Source: Glaciecola siphonariae (GTDB taxonomy: Bacteria > Pseudomonadota > Gammaproteobacteria > Enterobacterales > Alteromonadaceae). Taken from it: a stretch of DNA of 64,000 nt. Positions 34,998 to 43,906 of the stretch are shown here, one piece after another (position 1 is the first letter of the stretch; each line of letters begins with the position of its first letter). The notes beneath the pieces were generated by a model. The model saw nothing but the letters and a program-made list of their open reading frames with translations, was not told the origin of the DNA and searched no databases. A program made the position numbers and the translations under genes. The stretch is taken from positions 1,736,001 to 1,800,000 of the forward strand of contig NZ_JBHSGU010000002.1 of NCBI RefSeq assembly GCF_042652645.1, read 5' to 3'.

Positions 34998-36149
34998 ATG
35001 ACTTCACGCTTATTCACTTCAGAGTCAGTTTCAGAAGGTCACCCAGATAAAATTGCCGACCAAATTTCAGATGCAGTACTCGACGCTATTTTAAAAGAAG
35101 ATCCAAAAGCACGCGTAGCGTGTGAGACATTTGTAAAAACCGGCATGGTCTTAGTGGGCGGTGAAATCAACACCAGCGCATGGGTAGACATTGAAGAGCT
35201 TACCCGCACAACCGTGAAAAATATCGGCTATACCCATTCGGATATGGGCTTTGACGGTGAGTCGTGTGCGGTACTAAACGCCATCGGAAAACAATCGTCT
35301 GACATCAATCAAGGGGTAGACCGTGCATCCCCCGAAGAGCAAGGTGCTGGAGACCAAGGTCTTATGTTTGGCTATGCTAGCAACGAAACCGACGTGCTGA
35401 TGCCCGCTCCCATCACCTATTCGCATCGATTGGTACAGCAACAAGCTAAGCTGCGTAAAAATGGTCAATTGCCATGGTTACGCCCGGACGCAAAATCACA
35501 GGTCACATTTGTATATGAAAACAATAGGCCTGTAGCCATTGACGCTGTGGTGCTGTCTACTCAGCATTGCGATAGTGTAAACAATGCCACCATTCGCGAA
35601 GCGGTGATGGAAGAGATCATAAAGCCTGTATTACCGGCACAGTGGTTGACCGCAAACACTAAGTTTCATATTAATCCCACTGGAAGATTCGTAATAGGCG
35701 GCCCGATGGGCGATTGCGGCCTCACCGGAAGAAAGATAATTGTAGATACCTACGGCGGTATGGCTCGTCACGGCGGCGGCGCCTTTTCGGGCAAAGACCC
35801 ATCCAAAGTTGACCGCAGTGCCGCATATGCGGGCCGCTATGTCGCCAAAAACATTGTAGCGGCAGGCTTAGCCGAGCGCTGTGAAATTCAAGTGTCTTAC
35901 GCAATTGGCGTTGTAGAACCCACCTCTATTAATATCGACACCTTTGGTACCGGCAAAATTAGCGAGCAGGCCCTTATTGAATTGGTTAAGCGCCACTTCG
36001 ACTTGCGTCCTTATGGGCTTATTCAAATGCTAGACTTGGAGCGCCCGATTTACCTGCCAACGGCTGCCTACGGTCACTTCGGCCGTGAAGAGTTTCCATG
36101 GGAACAAACCGATAAGGCCTCTGTATTGCGCGATGATGCAGCGCTATAA
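34998..36149 (+). CDS. metK: S-adenosylmethionine synthetase
   Basis: Makes S-adenosylmethionine from methionine and ATP; cytoplasmic tetramer. 383 residues, same as E. coli MetK (384). N-terminal ESVSEGHPDKIADQISDAVLD region carries the ATP-site residues, with the methionine loop near 98-108 (GVDRASPEEQGAGDQG) and the P-loop-like GGAFSGKDPSKVDRSAAY (about 257-274). AGGA lies before the ATG at 34998. Regulation by MetJ is strongly suggested by the three boxes 200 bp upstream. Confidence 0.98.
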   Translation: MTSRLFTSESVSEGHPDKIADQISDAVLDAILKEDPKARVACETFVKTGMVLVGGEINTSAWVDIEELTRTTVKNIGYTHSDMGFDGESCAVLNAIGKQSSDINQGVDRASPEEQGAGDQGLMFGYASNETDVLMPAPITYSHRLVQQQAKLRKNGQLPWLRPDAKSQVTFVYENNRPVAIDAVVLSTQHCDSVNNATIREAVMEEIIKPVLPAQWLTANTKFHINPTGRFVIGGPMGDCGLTGRKIIVDTYGGMARHGGGAFSGKDPSKVDRSAAYAGRYVAKNIVAAGLAERCEIQVSYAIGVVEPTSINIDTFGTGKISEQALIELVKRHFDLRPYGLIQMLDLERPIYLPTAAYGHFGREEFPWEQTDKASVLRDDAAL

Positions 36150-36213
36150 TGCTGCGTTAAAATGTTGCATTATAATAATTATACAAAGCAGGTACTAATC
36201 GAGGTTTAACAAT

Positions 36214-37029
36214 ATGAGCAATACGCTAGTAAGTAAAAGAAGTGGAGCGCTTGTTGCGCTTGGTTTTGTCGTCAGTGTACTCAGCGCTTGTACCACCTCC
36301 CCTACCGGAAGAAGCCAAGTACTTCTGTATTCTGATGAGCAGTTAGCGCAGTCGGGTGTTCAGGCTTTTGCCGGCATGAAACAACAAACACCCATCTCAA
36401 ATAAGCCCGTGACCAATGAGTTTGTTCAGTGTATTGCCGACAACATAATTCGCCAACTAGGTGACAACGCTGATGTTGACGCTTGGGAAGTGGTTGTATT
36501 TGAGTCTGAGCAGGTTAACGCGTTCGCCCTACCCGGTAAAAAAATTGGCGTATATACGGGCCTTTTAGAGGTGGCTAAGAATCAGCACCAAGTGGCAGCG
36601 GTGATTGGCCATGAAGTAGGTCATGTGCTCGCTCAACACGGGAATGAGCGTATGAGCCACTCTACACTTATCGGCGTGAGCCAAGAGGTCGTAAACCAAG
36701 CGCTCAAAGCGAATGATGTACAGCAAACACCTGCTATTATGTCAGCTCTCGGTTTAGGTGTGCAGGTAGGCGTTGCGCTTCCGTTTAGCCGCGCACACGA
36801 GAGCGAGGCAGACATTATTGGCTTAGATTTAATGTCAAAGGCGGGTTTTGACCCTCGCCAATCAGTTGATCTTTGGAAAAACATGAACGCAGCAAGTTCA
36901 GGACAGCGCCCTTTGGAAATAATGTCGACTCACCCGGCACCTGAGACGCGCATCAACAATCTAAACGCGAATATGCCAAATGCCTTGGCCACATATAATA
37001 AAGTAAAAAACAAACCGAACTGTGGATAG
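36214..37029 (+). CDS. M48 family metalloprotease, lipoprotein (LoiP/YcaL-like)
   Basis: Periplasmic zinc protease of the M48 family, 271 residues. Signal peptide with a lipobox at VLSAC (C26), so it should be anchored, probably at the outer membrane. Zinc motif HEVGH (about 134-138) in VIGHEVGHVLAQHGNER, and a downstream ESEADIIGLDLM with the third ligand (E). ALPGKKIGVYTGLL is the usual strand before the motif. Most like E. coli LoiP/YcaL, which act in envelope quality control. It stands alone: metK is upstream after 64 bp and a terminator follows. Confidence 0.92.
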   Translation: MSNTLVSKRSGALVALGFVVSVLSACTTSPTGRSQVLLYSDEQLAQSGVQAFAGMKQQTPISNKPVTNEFVQCIADNIIRQLGDNADVDAWEVVVFESEQVNAFALPGKKIGVYTGLLEVAKNQHQVAAVIGHEVGHVLAQHGNERMSHSTLIGVSQEVVNQALKANDVQQTPAIMSALGLGVQVGVALPFSRAHESEADIIGLDLMSKAGFDPRQSVDLWKNMNAASSGQRPLEIMSTHPAPETRINNLNANMPNALATYNKVKNKPNCG

Positions 37030-37061
37030 GCGCGCAATTTTTGCAAGCTTTTCGCCATATC

Positions 37062-37097
37062 AAAAAAAACCAGTGCCGAGGCACTGGTTTTTTGTTT
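37062..37097. terminator. Bidirectional terminator between M48 and MscS genes
   Basis: AAAACCAGTGCC (37066-37077) pairs with GGCACTGGTTTT (37080-37091) around a two-base loop; T-run on the plus strand (TTTTTTGTTTT) and, on minus, TTTTTTTTG. A strong hairpin serving both convergent genes. Confidence 0.92.
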
Positions 37098-37115
37098 TAA
37101 ACTGCGAATAAACGT

Positions 37116-37943
37116 TTATTCGGCATCTTTGTGCACGTGCACATCCATTTGTGGGAATGGAATAGAAATACCTTCTTTGTCAAAGCGCATTTTCACTTCT
37201 TCAGTAAAGTCGAACATCACGCCCCAGTAATCTGCGGCATTAACCCAAGGTCGAACAACAAAGTTCACGCTGCTGTCACCCAGCTCAGATACTGCCACCT
37301 GAGGAGCAGGCTCTTTAAGAATACGCTCGTCAGCACCCACCATTTCAGTGAGTACTGCTTTGGCTTTTTTAAGGTCATCGCCATAGCCAATACCAAACAC
37401 CATATCTACTCGGCGCGTATCTTTTGCAGAGAAGTTTGTTATGTTACCGCCGTAAATACTGCCATTAGGCACAATAATTTCTTTGTTATCTGGTGTATTC
37501 ATGATTGTCGTGAAAATACCAATGCTTTTAACCGTGCCCATGGCACCGCCTGCATCAATAAAGTTACCGGCCTTGAAAGGCTTGAATACCAGCAACATGA
37601 CACCAGCTGCGAAGTTTTGCAAAGAACCTTGAAGAGACAAGCCAATTGCTAAACCAGCTGCACCTAAAATGGCAATCAAGGACGTTGTATCAACCCCGAG
37701 TTCACCAAGCGCTGCAATAATAACAAACAACATTAAGATCGCTTTAACAATACTCTTAATAAAGCTAACTAGCATTTCGTCGTACTTAGCACGCTCAAGA
37801 AGCTTACCGACTAAGTTAACAAGAATATTGACTACAATTTTACCAATAACAAATATTATGATTGCGACGACTAAATTTATCGCAAATGGAATGATGTACG
37901 CGTCTAAATATTTAGTTGCGTCATCTGTGCTTAAATCGAACAT
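37116..37943 (-). CDS. Small-conductance mechanosensitive channel, MscS family
   Basis: Inner-membrane tension-gated channel, 275 residues, close to E. coli MscS (286). Three helices: about 17-39, 58-80 and the pore helix about 87-115 with the glycine/alanine pattern AILGAAGLAIGLSLQGSLQNFAAG. The beta domain (about 120-170, with FKAGNFIDAGGAMGTVKSIGIF and VPNGSIYGGNITNFS) and the C-terminal alpha/beta domain follow. The VPNGxxxxxxxxN motif is the MscS family mark. Stand-alone gene. Confidence 0.95.
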   Translation of the reverse strand: MFDLSTDDATKYLDAYIIPFAINLVVAIIIFVIGKIVVNILVNLVGKLLERAKYDEMLVSFIKSIVKAILMLFVIIAALGELGVDTTSLIAILGAAGLAIGLSLQGSLQNFAAGVMLLVFKPFKAGNFIDAGGAMGTVKSIGIFTTIMNTPDNKEIIVPNGSIYGGNITNFSAKDTRRVDMVFGIGYGDDLKKAKAVLTEMVGADERILKEPAPQVAVSELGDSSVNFVVRPWVNAADYWGVMFDFTEEVKMRFDKEGISIPFPQMDVHVHKDAE

Positions 37944-38177
37944 AGTGACATTTCCTTTGTGTAAAATGTTTAGGAATACCCATTGAGTTGAATTACACTA
38001 CGCCTCCTCAAATGGATATACCCCAATCTAGCAATTACAAATAACAATTAGCAATAAATTTTTGTAAAAAATACACAGACTTACGAAATGTGTAGCAAAA
38101 TTGCAACACATTTGCTTGCAAAGCGAATATGATGGGTGTATAAATTTCAATCAGTGGAAACACGGAGCGAAAAGAGT

Positions 38178-38402
38178 ATGGAATCCTCTGTAATTATATT
38201 GACGATGTTATTTTTAGTAGTGCTGGGCCTTTTTGCGTTTTCTCTTACAGAAGCGCGTGGTAAAAATACCGTACATGCACGGAAAAATCAGAGTCAACCA
38301 ACAAACATAAATGATGTCATGTCTGGGGCTCGTAAAGACCCCATTTCACAATCTTACAATGTGAACTATAGTATTAAAAACAATAAAACGGAGGCGGCTT
38401 AA
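38178..38402 (+). CDS. Small single-pass membrane protein of unknown function
   Basis: 74-residue product from the ATG at 38178, with GGAG 10 bp before it; a GTG at 38136 would add 14 residues. Residues 4-25 (IILTMLFLVVLGLFAF core) form one membrane helix; the rest is polar, rich in N, K and S, and probably cytoplasmic or periplasmic and flexible. The stop codon falls inside the loop of its own terminator hairpin. I do not recognise a family. The ribosome site, compact terminator and codon order suggest a real gene. Confidence 0.65.
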   Translation: MESSVIILTMLFLVVLGLFAFSLTEARGKNTVHARKNQSQPTNINDVMSGARKDPISQSYNVNYSIKNNKTEAA

Positions 38403-38417
38403 GCCTCCGTTTTTTTA
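38388..38417 (+). terminator. Terminator overlapping the end of the small membrane protein gene
   Basis: ACGGAGGC (38388-38395), loop GGCTTAA, GCCTCCGT (38403-38410), then a run of seven Ts. The TAA stop (38400-38402) lies in the loop, so the last four sense codons form the left arm. Confidence 0.92.
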
Positions 38418-38521
38418 TTCCTCATTACCTTTATCTTATCTACTAAAAGTAACTCAGTCTGCTCGACAGGCACCGTGTTTGTTTGACATAATCCTCGCCT
38501 GTTTCACTTCACTTGACACTC

Positions 38522-39250
38522 ATGCGCATACCACGATTTTTCGCTGATCAGCCGCTACAGGCAGATGCAGAAATTACTCTCGATAGTACCTTGTCTCATT
38601 ATATCGTTACTGTGCTGAGGCTAAAGGAAGGCGCACCCCTTATTTTATTTAACGGCGACGGTGCTGATTACCCTTCTCAAATCGTGCACGGTCACAAAAA
38701 GCATACGAGTGTGTTAGTCGATGCACAAATCAGCTTGCATGTAGAGTCACCTCTCAGCCTTCACCTTGCTCAAGGCGTCTCGAAGGGTGATCGCATGGAT
38801 TTTGCCCTACAAAAATCAGTAGAGCTTGGAGTAACCGAGATAACTCCAGTGATTACTGAATATTGCAACGTAAAGCTGAGCGAGGAACGCTGGCTAAAGA
38901 AGCACGAGCAGTGGCAAAAAATTATTATTTCTGCTTGCGAGCAATGCCAGCGTAACCGTCTACCTGTGCTTCACCCAACCCTTAGCTTCAGTCAATTTGT
39001 TGGGCAACAGTCGAAAAAGAAAAAATTGATATTAGCGCCCGGTAGCGAAAGCTATTTGTCGGGTGTGGGGCGCGAGCCGAATGGATATATCTTGCTAGTT
39101 GGGCCAGAAGGCGGATTTTCAGAGCAAGAGGTTTATACAGCCTCCCAGGTTGCATACACGCCGGTTAATCTTGGGCCAAGAATATTACGCACTGAAACCG
39201 CCGCACTTGCGAGTATTTCTATTTTACAAGCAACGCATGGCGACCTTTAA
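38522..39250 (+). CDS. rsmE: 16S rRNA (uracil(1498)-N(3))-methyltransferase RsmE
   Basis: SPOUT-class methyltransferase that modifies U1498 of 16S rRNA, 242 residues. The start at ATG 38522 gives the family-typical opening MRIPRFF; a TTG three codons earlier is less likely. Knot motifs: LVGPEGGFSEQE and LGPRILRTETAAL, which bind S-adenosylmethionine. The PUA-like N-terminal domain covers about 1-70. It heads rsmE-gshB-yqgE-ruvX, the standard gammaproteobacterial order. Confidence 0.97.
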   Translation: MRIPRFFADQPLQADAEITLDSTLSHYIVTVLRLKEGAPLILFNGDGADYPSQIVHGHKKHTSVLVDAQISLHVESPLSLHLAQGVSKGDRMDFALQKSVELGVTEITPVITEYCNVKLSEERWLKKHEQWQKIIISACEQCQRNRLPVLHPTLSFSQFVGQQSKKKKLILAPGSESYLSGVGREPNGYILLVGPEGGFSEQEVYTASQVAYTPVNLGPRILRTETAALASISILQATHGDL

Positions 39251-39329
39251 CTTGTATTTTGACAGTAAAGCACCACACTGTATTTTATAACTCATTAGTA
39301 GACTGCGGTAACGTAGCAGAGACTGACAC

Positions 39330-40277
39330 ATGGCGGTAAAAAAACTAGCGGTGGTCATGGACCCAATAAGCGCTATCAACATTAAAAAAGATACGAGTTT
39401 TGCAATGATGCTCGAGGCACAACGACGTGGCTATGAGATTCATTATGTTGAGCAAAAAGATATGAGTATCGACAACGGCCTTGCGTTGGCATCTTCAAAA
39501 TCCATTCGGGTTACCGACAAGCAAGCGCAATATTACGAAGTGCTTAGCGAACAAGAAATTACCTTGGGCGACATGAGCGTGATATTAATGCGCAAAGACC
39601 CACCCTTCGACAGTGAGTTTTTGTACGCAACGCACATATTGGAGCTGGCAGAAAAGGCAGGCGCGCTAGTGGTAAACAAACCTCAGGCGCTGCGCGATTT
39701 CAACGAAAAGCTGTTTACGGCCCTCTATCCCCAGTTTATACCAGACACCTTGGTCACCACCAAAAAATCCGACTTTAAAGCCTTTCATGCCAAGCACAAA
39801 GATATTATTTGCAAGCCCCTCGACGGCATGGGCGGCACTTCAATATTCAGAGTAAGCGAAGACGGCACAAATCTGGGCGTAATAAGTGAAGTGCTCACTG
39901 ATAATGGTAAAAAGCACGCCATGGTGCAGCGCTATATGCCTGAAATTAAACAAGGCGATAAACGCATATTGCTCGTCGATTGTGAAGTTATCCCATATTG
40001 CTTGGCGCGATTACCGGCGGCTAACGAGACTCGCGGCAATCTCGCGGCGGGTGGCTCAGGTGAGCCGCAGCAAGTAAATGACGAAGACATGAAGGTCGCT
40101 GCAGCCATTGCCAAAGACATGCCTGACCGCGGTATTTTATTTGTAGGTTTAGATATGATTGGCAACAAAGTAACAGAAATCAATATTACCTCACCCACAT
40201 GCGTGCGAGAGATTGAAGCGGCTTACCCGATAAATATATGCGGCAAGCTGTTTGATGCCATTGAGAAACGTCTTTAG
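39330..40277 (+). CDS. gshB: Glutathione synthetase
   Basis: ATP-grasp ligase that joins gamma-glutamylcysteine and glycine, 315 residues (E. coli 316). Starts VKKLAVVMDPISAINIKKDTSF in family style; the ATP-grasp loop is CKPLDGMGGTSIFRV (about 151-165), followed by VQRYMPEIKQGDKRILLVD and the metal-binding EINITSPTCVREIE near the end. The product is the cofactor of the peroxiredoxin-glutaredoxin fusion and of the GST in this window. Followed by yqgE after 15 bp. Confidence 0.98.
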   Translation: MAVKKLAVVMDPISAINIKKDTSFAMMLEAQRRGYEIHYVEQKDMSIDNGLALASSKSIRVTDKQAQYYEVLSEQEITLGDMSVILMRKDPPFDSEFLYATHILELAEKAGALVVNKPQALRDFNEKLFTALYPQFIPDTLVTTKKSDFKAFHAKHKDIICKPLDGMGGTSIFRVSEDGTNLGVISEVLTDNGKKHAMVQRYMPEIKQGDKRILLVDCEVIPYCLARLPAANETRGNLAAGGSGEPQQVNDEDMKVAAAIAKDMPDRGILFVGLDMIGNKVTEINITSPTCVREIEAAYPINICGKLFDAIEKRL

Positions 40278-40292
40278 GAGTAAATAACTACC

Positions 40293-40868
40293 GTGGCTGA
40301 TATTAAGCAAATTACAAGCTTACAAAATCATTTTCTCATTGCCATGCCGGCGCTAGATGACCAGTATTTTTCTCGCTCTGTGACCTACATTCTTGAACAT
40401 AATGATGAGGGCGCGATGGGAATTGTGATTAATCAACCGTCGCGCATGAGCTTTAAAGAGCTTATCGAACAAACCGACAAACAAGCGCATATTGAAGACG
40501 ATAAACTCGACAAAATCGTGGTCTGCGGTGGGCCAGTAAACCCAGACAGAGGGTTTGTGTTGCACAGTACCCAAGCCGGATGGGCTTCTAGCTTGGCTTT
40601 AAGCTCTGAAATAATGGTTACCACCTCAAAAGATATAGTGTCGGTGTTAGGCAACGACAAAGGCCCGAACCATTCCATTATTGCCCTTGGATATGCTGGC
40701 TGGAGTCCAGGTCAACTTGAGCAAGAGCTACATGACAATGCATGGCTCACACTTGAAGCCGACAACGAGATAATGTTTGAAACACCGATTCACAAAAAGT
40801 GGCAGGCTGCGGTAAATCGTCTCGGTGTAGACGTATGGCAGCTCACGCAACAAGCAGGTCACGCTTGA
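40293..40868 (+). CDS. YqgE/AlgH family protein
   Basis: 191 residues, UPF0301/DUF179 family. Motifs: LQNHFLIAMPALDDQYFSRSV (10-30), EGAMGIVINQPS (44-55) and VCGGPVNPDRGFVLH (73-87), then LGYAGWSPGQLEQEL. The molecular function of the family is not settled; AlgH was first linked to alginate control in Pseudomonas. The start is a GTG at 40293 with AGGAG 12 bp before it. It precedes ruvX by 1 bp, an arrangement conserved across gammaproteobacteria. Confidence 0.94.
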   Translation: MADIKQITSLQNHFLIAMPALDDQYFSRSVTYILEHNDEGAMGIVINQPSRMSFKELIEQTDKQAHIEDDKLDKIVVCGGPVNPDRGFVLHSTQAGWASSLALSSEIMVTTSKDIVSVLGNDKGPNHSIIALGYAGWSPGQLEQELHDNAWLTLEADNEIMFETPIHKKWQAAVNRLGVDVWQLTQQAGHA

Positions 40869-40869
40869 T

Positions 40870-41295
40870 ATGAGAATGCAAACCGTCTTGGCCTTTGACT
40901 TTGGCATGAAAAGCATTGGCGTAGCAGTAGGTCAAAGCATTACGCAAACCGCTTCCCCACTGCCTGCCTTAAAGGCACGAGATGGAATACCTGATTGGTC
41001 GCTGATTGAATCGCTCATATCTCAATGGCAAGCTAATGCACTGATTGTTGGGCTTCCACTTAATATGGACGGAACCGAGCAGCCAATTACCGCAAACGCC
41101 AGAAAGTTTGGCCGACGTCTCGCCCATAAATATAATGTAATGGTGCACTACCAAGACGAGCGATTAACTACGGTTGAAGCAAAAGCGCGCTTATTTGAAT
41201 TTGGCGGGTATAAAAAGCTAAGCAAAGAAAAAATCGACAGCGTCTCTGCGGTATTAATTTACGAAAGTTGGTTAAGCGAGCCTACACAAGCCTAG
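40870..41295 (+). CDS. ruvX: RuvX/YqgF RNase H-fold protein
   Basis: Putative Holliday junction resolvase, 141 residues, also linked to pre-16S rRNA 5' processing in E. coli. RNase H-like acids: D9 in LAFDFGMKSIGVAVG, the E in YQDERLTT (about 96) and the final D in KEKIDSVSAV (about 121). Last gene of the rsmE-gshB-yqgE-ruvX run. The last 14 bp overlap the end of the convergent DUF2007-type gene. Confidence 0.96.
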   Translation: MRMQTVLAFDFGMKSIGVAVGQSITQTASPLPALKARDGIPDWSLIESLISQWQANALIVGLPLNMDGTEQPITANARKFGRRLAHKYNVMVHYQDERLTTVEAKARLFEFGGYKKLSKEKIDSVSAVLIYESWLSEPTQA

Positions 41296-41608
41296 GGCGC
41301 TCGCACTGCCAACAAATTCTAAACTGTGGCTCGTTAACTTGCGCGCATTCACTGCAGGTCCAATCGACCTTTGCAACGTCTTCGGCCGCAATGTCCTGCT
41401 CAAATTCTTTGAGCAAAGCATTTGCTTTAGCTTCCCATTGGGCGTCAAGTAACCATATTTCAGGGAGAGCTTCGTGATGAGGTATCTCGCCGCTAGCCCC
41501 CTGAATAAATTCGTTTTTGATAGTACACGGAATGCCTGCATCACTTAGCAAGCTGTAGACTTGTCGCACTCTGAATTGGTCAAAATCTTTATAAAATCGC
41601 TTCATCAC
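41282..41608 (-). CDS. DUF2007-like protein with C-terminal zinc ribbon
   Basis: 108 residues. The N-terminal part (about 1-72) resembles DUF2007 signal-transducing domains (FRVRQVYSLLSDAGIPC, KNEFIQGASGEIP, LPEIWLLD). The C-terminal part (about 82-105) has two CxxC pairs, WTCSECAQVN and RICWQCERP, of a RanBP2-type zinc ribbon. No known biochemical function. Convergent with ruvX, overlapping it by 14 bp. Two adjacent ATGs (41608 and 41605) are possible starts. Confidence 0.82.
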   Translation of the reverse strand: MMKRFYKDFDQFRVRQVYSLLSDAGIPCTIKNEFIQGASGEIPHHEALPEIWLLDAQWEAKANALLKEFEQDIAAEDVAKVDWTCSECAQVNEPQFRICWQCERPRLV

Positions 41609-41686
41609 GCCTCAATTTTCGCATCATCCGAGCCTGCAAGCATCTCGTTGTATCAGTCAACTGTCAACGTAGTCTAACTATTGGCA

Positions 41687-42805
41687 TTAGTCTAGGTCGA
41701 ACGACACATTGCTCAGCGAGCCAAGCGGACTACCAAATGACTTACTATCAAGTTTAATCATTAGTCGCAGGTCGTTTGGCGAATCAGCATGGTGCAGCGC
41801 TTGCTCTTCATTAATGCGGCCTTGTTTATACAAGTCGTAAAGCGCCATATCAAAGGTCTGCATACCCAGCTCGCGCCCCTTCATCATGGCCTCTTTCAAT
41901 GAGCCCATCTCATTTCGTTGAATCAAATCAGAGATAAGGGGAGAGTTAAGTAAAATCTCGATGGCTGCTACGCGGCCTTTTCCGTCGATAGTAGGCACTA
42001 GCTGTTGTGCAACAATAGCGCGAATATTCATACTCAAATCGTAACGCAATTTATCATGCAGCTCGCGAGGAGCTAAATGCATGATACGCTCAATGGCTTG
42101 GTTGGCATTATTAGCATGCAGTGTCGCCACACAAAGGTGCCCGGTGTCGGCAAACGACATGGCATACTCCATGGTTTCCATAGAGCGTATTTCACCAATG
42201 AGGATCACGTCGGGCGCTTGTCGAAGCGAGCTTTTCAAGGCTTCGTCAAACGACAGGGTGTCAATTCCAACTTCGCGCTGCGTCACTATGCAGTTGCGGT
42301 GCGAATGCAAAAATTCAATGGGGTCTTCAATGGTAAGAATATGGCCATGAGAATTTTCGTTTCTGTGCCCAATGAGCGCAGCAAGCGACGTTGACTTACC
42401 TGTACCAGTGCCGCCCACAAACAGCACCAAGCCTTTTTTGGCCATGATAATGTCGTTTAAGATAGGCGGAAGGCCCAGAGAGCTTGCCTTTGGAATTTCC
42501 ATCACTATGCGCCTAACCACCATGCCAGCGGCATCACGCTGCCAAAACGCAGAGCAGCGAAAACGCCCTACATCAAACAAACTAACAGCAAAGTTACATT
42601 CTTTTTCATGCTTAAAATCGTCTTTTTGCTCTTCATTCATCGACTGATGCACAAGCGATAGTGCATCTTCTTTAGAGAGCCTATGCTCTGCAATGGGCTG
42701 CAATTTTCCGTTTACTTTTACACTGATGGGCATGCCCGCAGTTACAAATAAATCGGAAGCATTGCGCGTCACCATCTCTTTTAAGCATTCATCTAATGTC
42801 ATCAT
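41687..42805 (-). CDS. pilU: Type IV pilus retraction-associated ATPase PilU
   Basis: PilT-family hexameric ATPase, 372 residues, that helps PilT retract type IV pili. Walker A GGTGTGKSTS (about 132-141), Asp box and Walker B VILIGEIRSMETM, His box LCVATLHANNAN. The C-terminal extension (about 345-372, KLDSKSFGSPLGSLSN) beyond the PilT core is typical of PilU. It follows pilT after 28 bp on the same strand. Confidence 0.95.
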   Translation of the reverse strand: MMTLDECLKEMVTRNASDLFVTAGMPISVKVNGKLQPIAEHRLSKEDALSLVHQSMNEEQKDDFKHEKECNFAVSLFDVGRFRCSAFWQRDAAGMVVRRIVMEIPKASSLGLPPILNDIIMAKKGLVLFVGGTGTGKSTSLAALIGHRNENSHGHILTIEDPIEFLHSHRNCIVTQREVGIDTLSFDEALKSSLRQAPDVILIGEIRSMETMEYAMSFADTGHLCVATLHANNANQAIERIMHLAPRELHDKLRYDLSMNIRAIVAQQLVPTIDGKGRVAAIEILLNSPLISDLIQRNEMGSLKEAMMKGRELGMQTFDMALYDLYKQGRINEEQALHHADSPNDLRLMIKLDSKSFGSPLGSLSNVSFDLD

Positions 42806-42833
42806 AGCGTGTTCTCTATCTTTCCAATTACAT

Positions 42834-43865
42834 TTAGGTGTTTTTGTCTATCGACTTAGCCGCTGCATCTTGCTGCGTAATGACACCTTGTGCCACTAAC
42901 TTTTGCAAACATTGATCCATTGTTTGCATACCGTGCGCTTGTCCGGTTTGTATAACAGAATACATCTGTGGCACTTTGTCTTCACGAATTAAATTACGGA
43001 TAGCAGGAATGCCCAGCATGATTTCGTGGGCAGCTACACGACCGCCACCTACTTTTTTCAGTAAGGTTTGAGAAATAACTGCGCGCAGAGACTCAGACAG
43101 CATTGAGCGGATCATCGACTTCTCGGCCGCAGGAAACACATCAATGATACGGTCGATAGTTTTTGGCGCAGAGTTCGTATGCAGAGTACCAAACACTAAG
43201 TGACCGGTTTCTGCCGCAGATATTGCCAAACGAATAGTTTCAAGGTCACGTAATTCACCCACCAAGATAACGTCTGGGTCTTCACGAAGGGCGCTTCTCA
43301 GAGCGGCATTAAAGCTATGAGTGTCGCGGTGAACTTCCCGCTGATTTATCACGCAAAGCTTATCTTTATGTACAAATTCTATTGGGTCTTCAATTGTAAG
43401 TATGTGCTCACGTTTGTGCGCGTTTATGTAATCGACCATAGCAGCAAGCGTAGTACTTTTTCCCGAACCGGTGGCTCCTGTTACCAGAATAATACCGGTC
43501 GGTTGATTGATAATTTTCTTGAAAATATCAGGCGCACCAAGTTCGTCTAGGGTGAGTACTTTGCTTGGAATCGTTCGTAATACCGCAGCAGCGCCGCGAT
43601 TTTGATTAAACGCATTTACCCTAAAGCGAGATAGCTCTGGAATTTCAAAAGAAAAGTCCACTTCCAAGTTTTCTTCGTATTCTTTACGTTGACGGTCATT
43701 CATGATGTCATATATGAGGGTGTGCACATCTTTGTGGGCGAGAGGGTCAACGTTTAAGCGACGCATCTCACCATCTACACGAATAATTGGCGGAAGGCCT
43801 GAGGTCAAATGTAAATCTGAGGCGCCATTTTGAACACCAAAGGCAAGTAATTCGTTTATATCCAA
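42834..43865 (-). CDS. pilT: Type IV pilus retraction ATPase PilT
   Basis: Hexameric motor for pilus depolymerisation and twitching, 343 residues. I place the start at a TTG at 43865, read as Met in MDINELLAFGVQNGASDLHL, with GGAG 8 bp before it; this gives the normal PilT length and removes the overlap with yggS that an ATG at 43958 would cause. Walker A GATGSGKSTT (about 132-141), Walker B VILVGELRDLET and LVFGTLHTNSA are intact; the end has AIRNLIREDKVPQMYSVIQ, the PilT-specific stretch with the retraction motif. Divergent from yggS. Confidence 0.95.
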   Translation of the reverse strand: MDINELLAFGVQNGASDLHLTSGLPPIIRVDGEMRRLNVDPLAHKDVHTLIYDIMNDRQRKEYEENLEVDFSFEIPELSRFRVNAFNQNRGAAAVLRTIPSKVLTLDELGAPDIFKKIINQPTGIILVTGATGSGKSTTLAAMVDYINAHKREHILTIEDPIEFVHKDKLCVINQREVHRDTHSFNAALRSALREDPDVILVGELRDLETIRLAISAAETGHLVFGTLHTNSAPKTIDRIIDVFPAAEKSMIRSMLSESLRAVISQTLLKKVGGGRVAAHEIMLGIPAIRNLIREDKVPQMYSVIQTGQAHGMQTMDQCLQKLVAQGVITQQDAAAKSIDKNT

Positions 43866-43906
43866 AACTTTTTCTCCATTGCATATAAGAGGCATTATAA
43901 AACACG

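Noticed and set aside
37131..37652. 173-codon frame antisense to the MscS channel
   Set aside because: The MscS gene accounts fully for the region; translated frame has no plausible fold.
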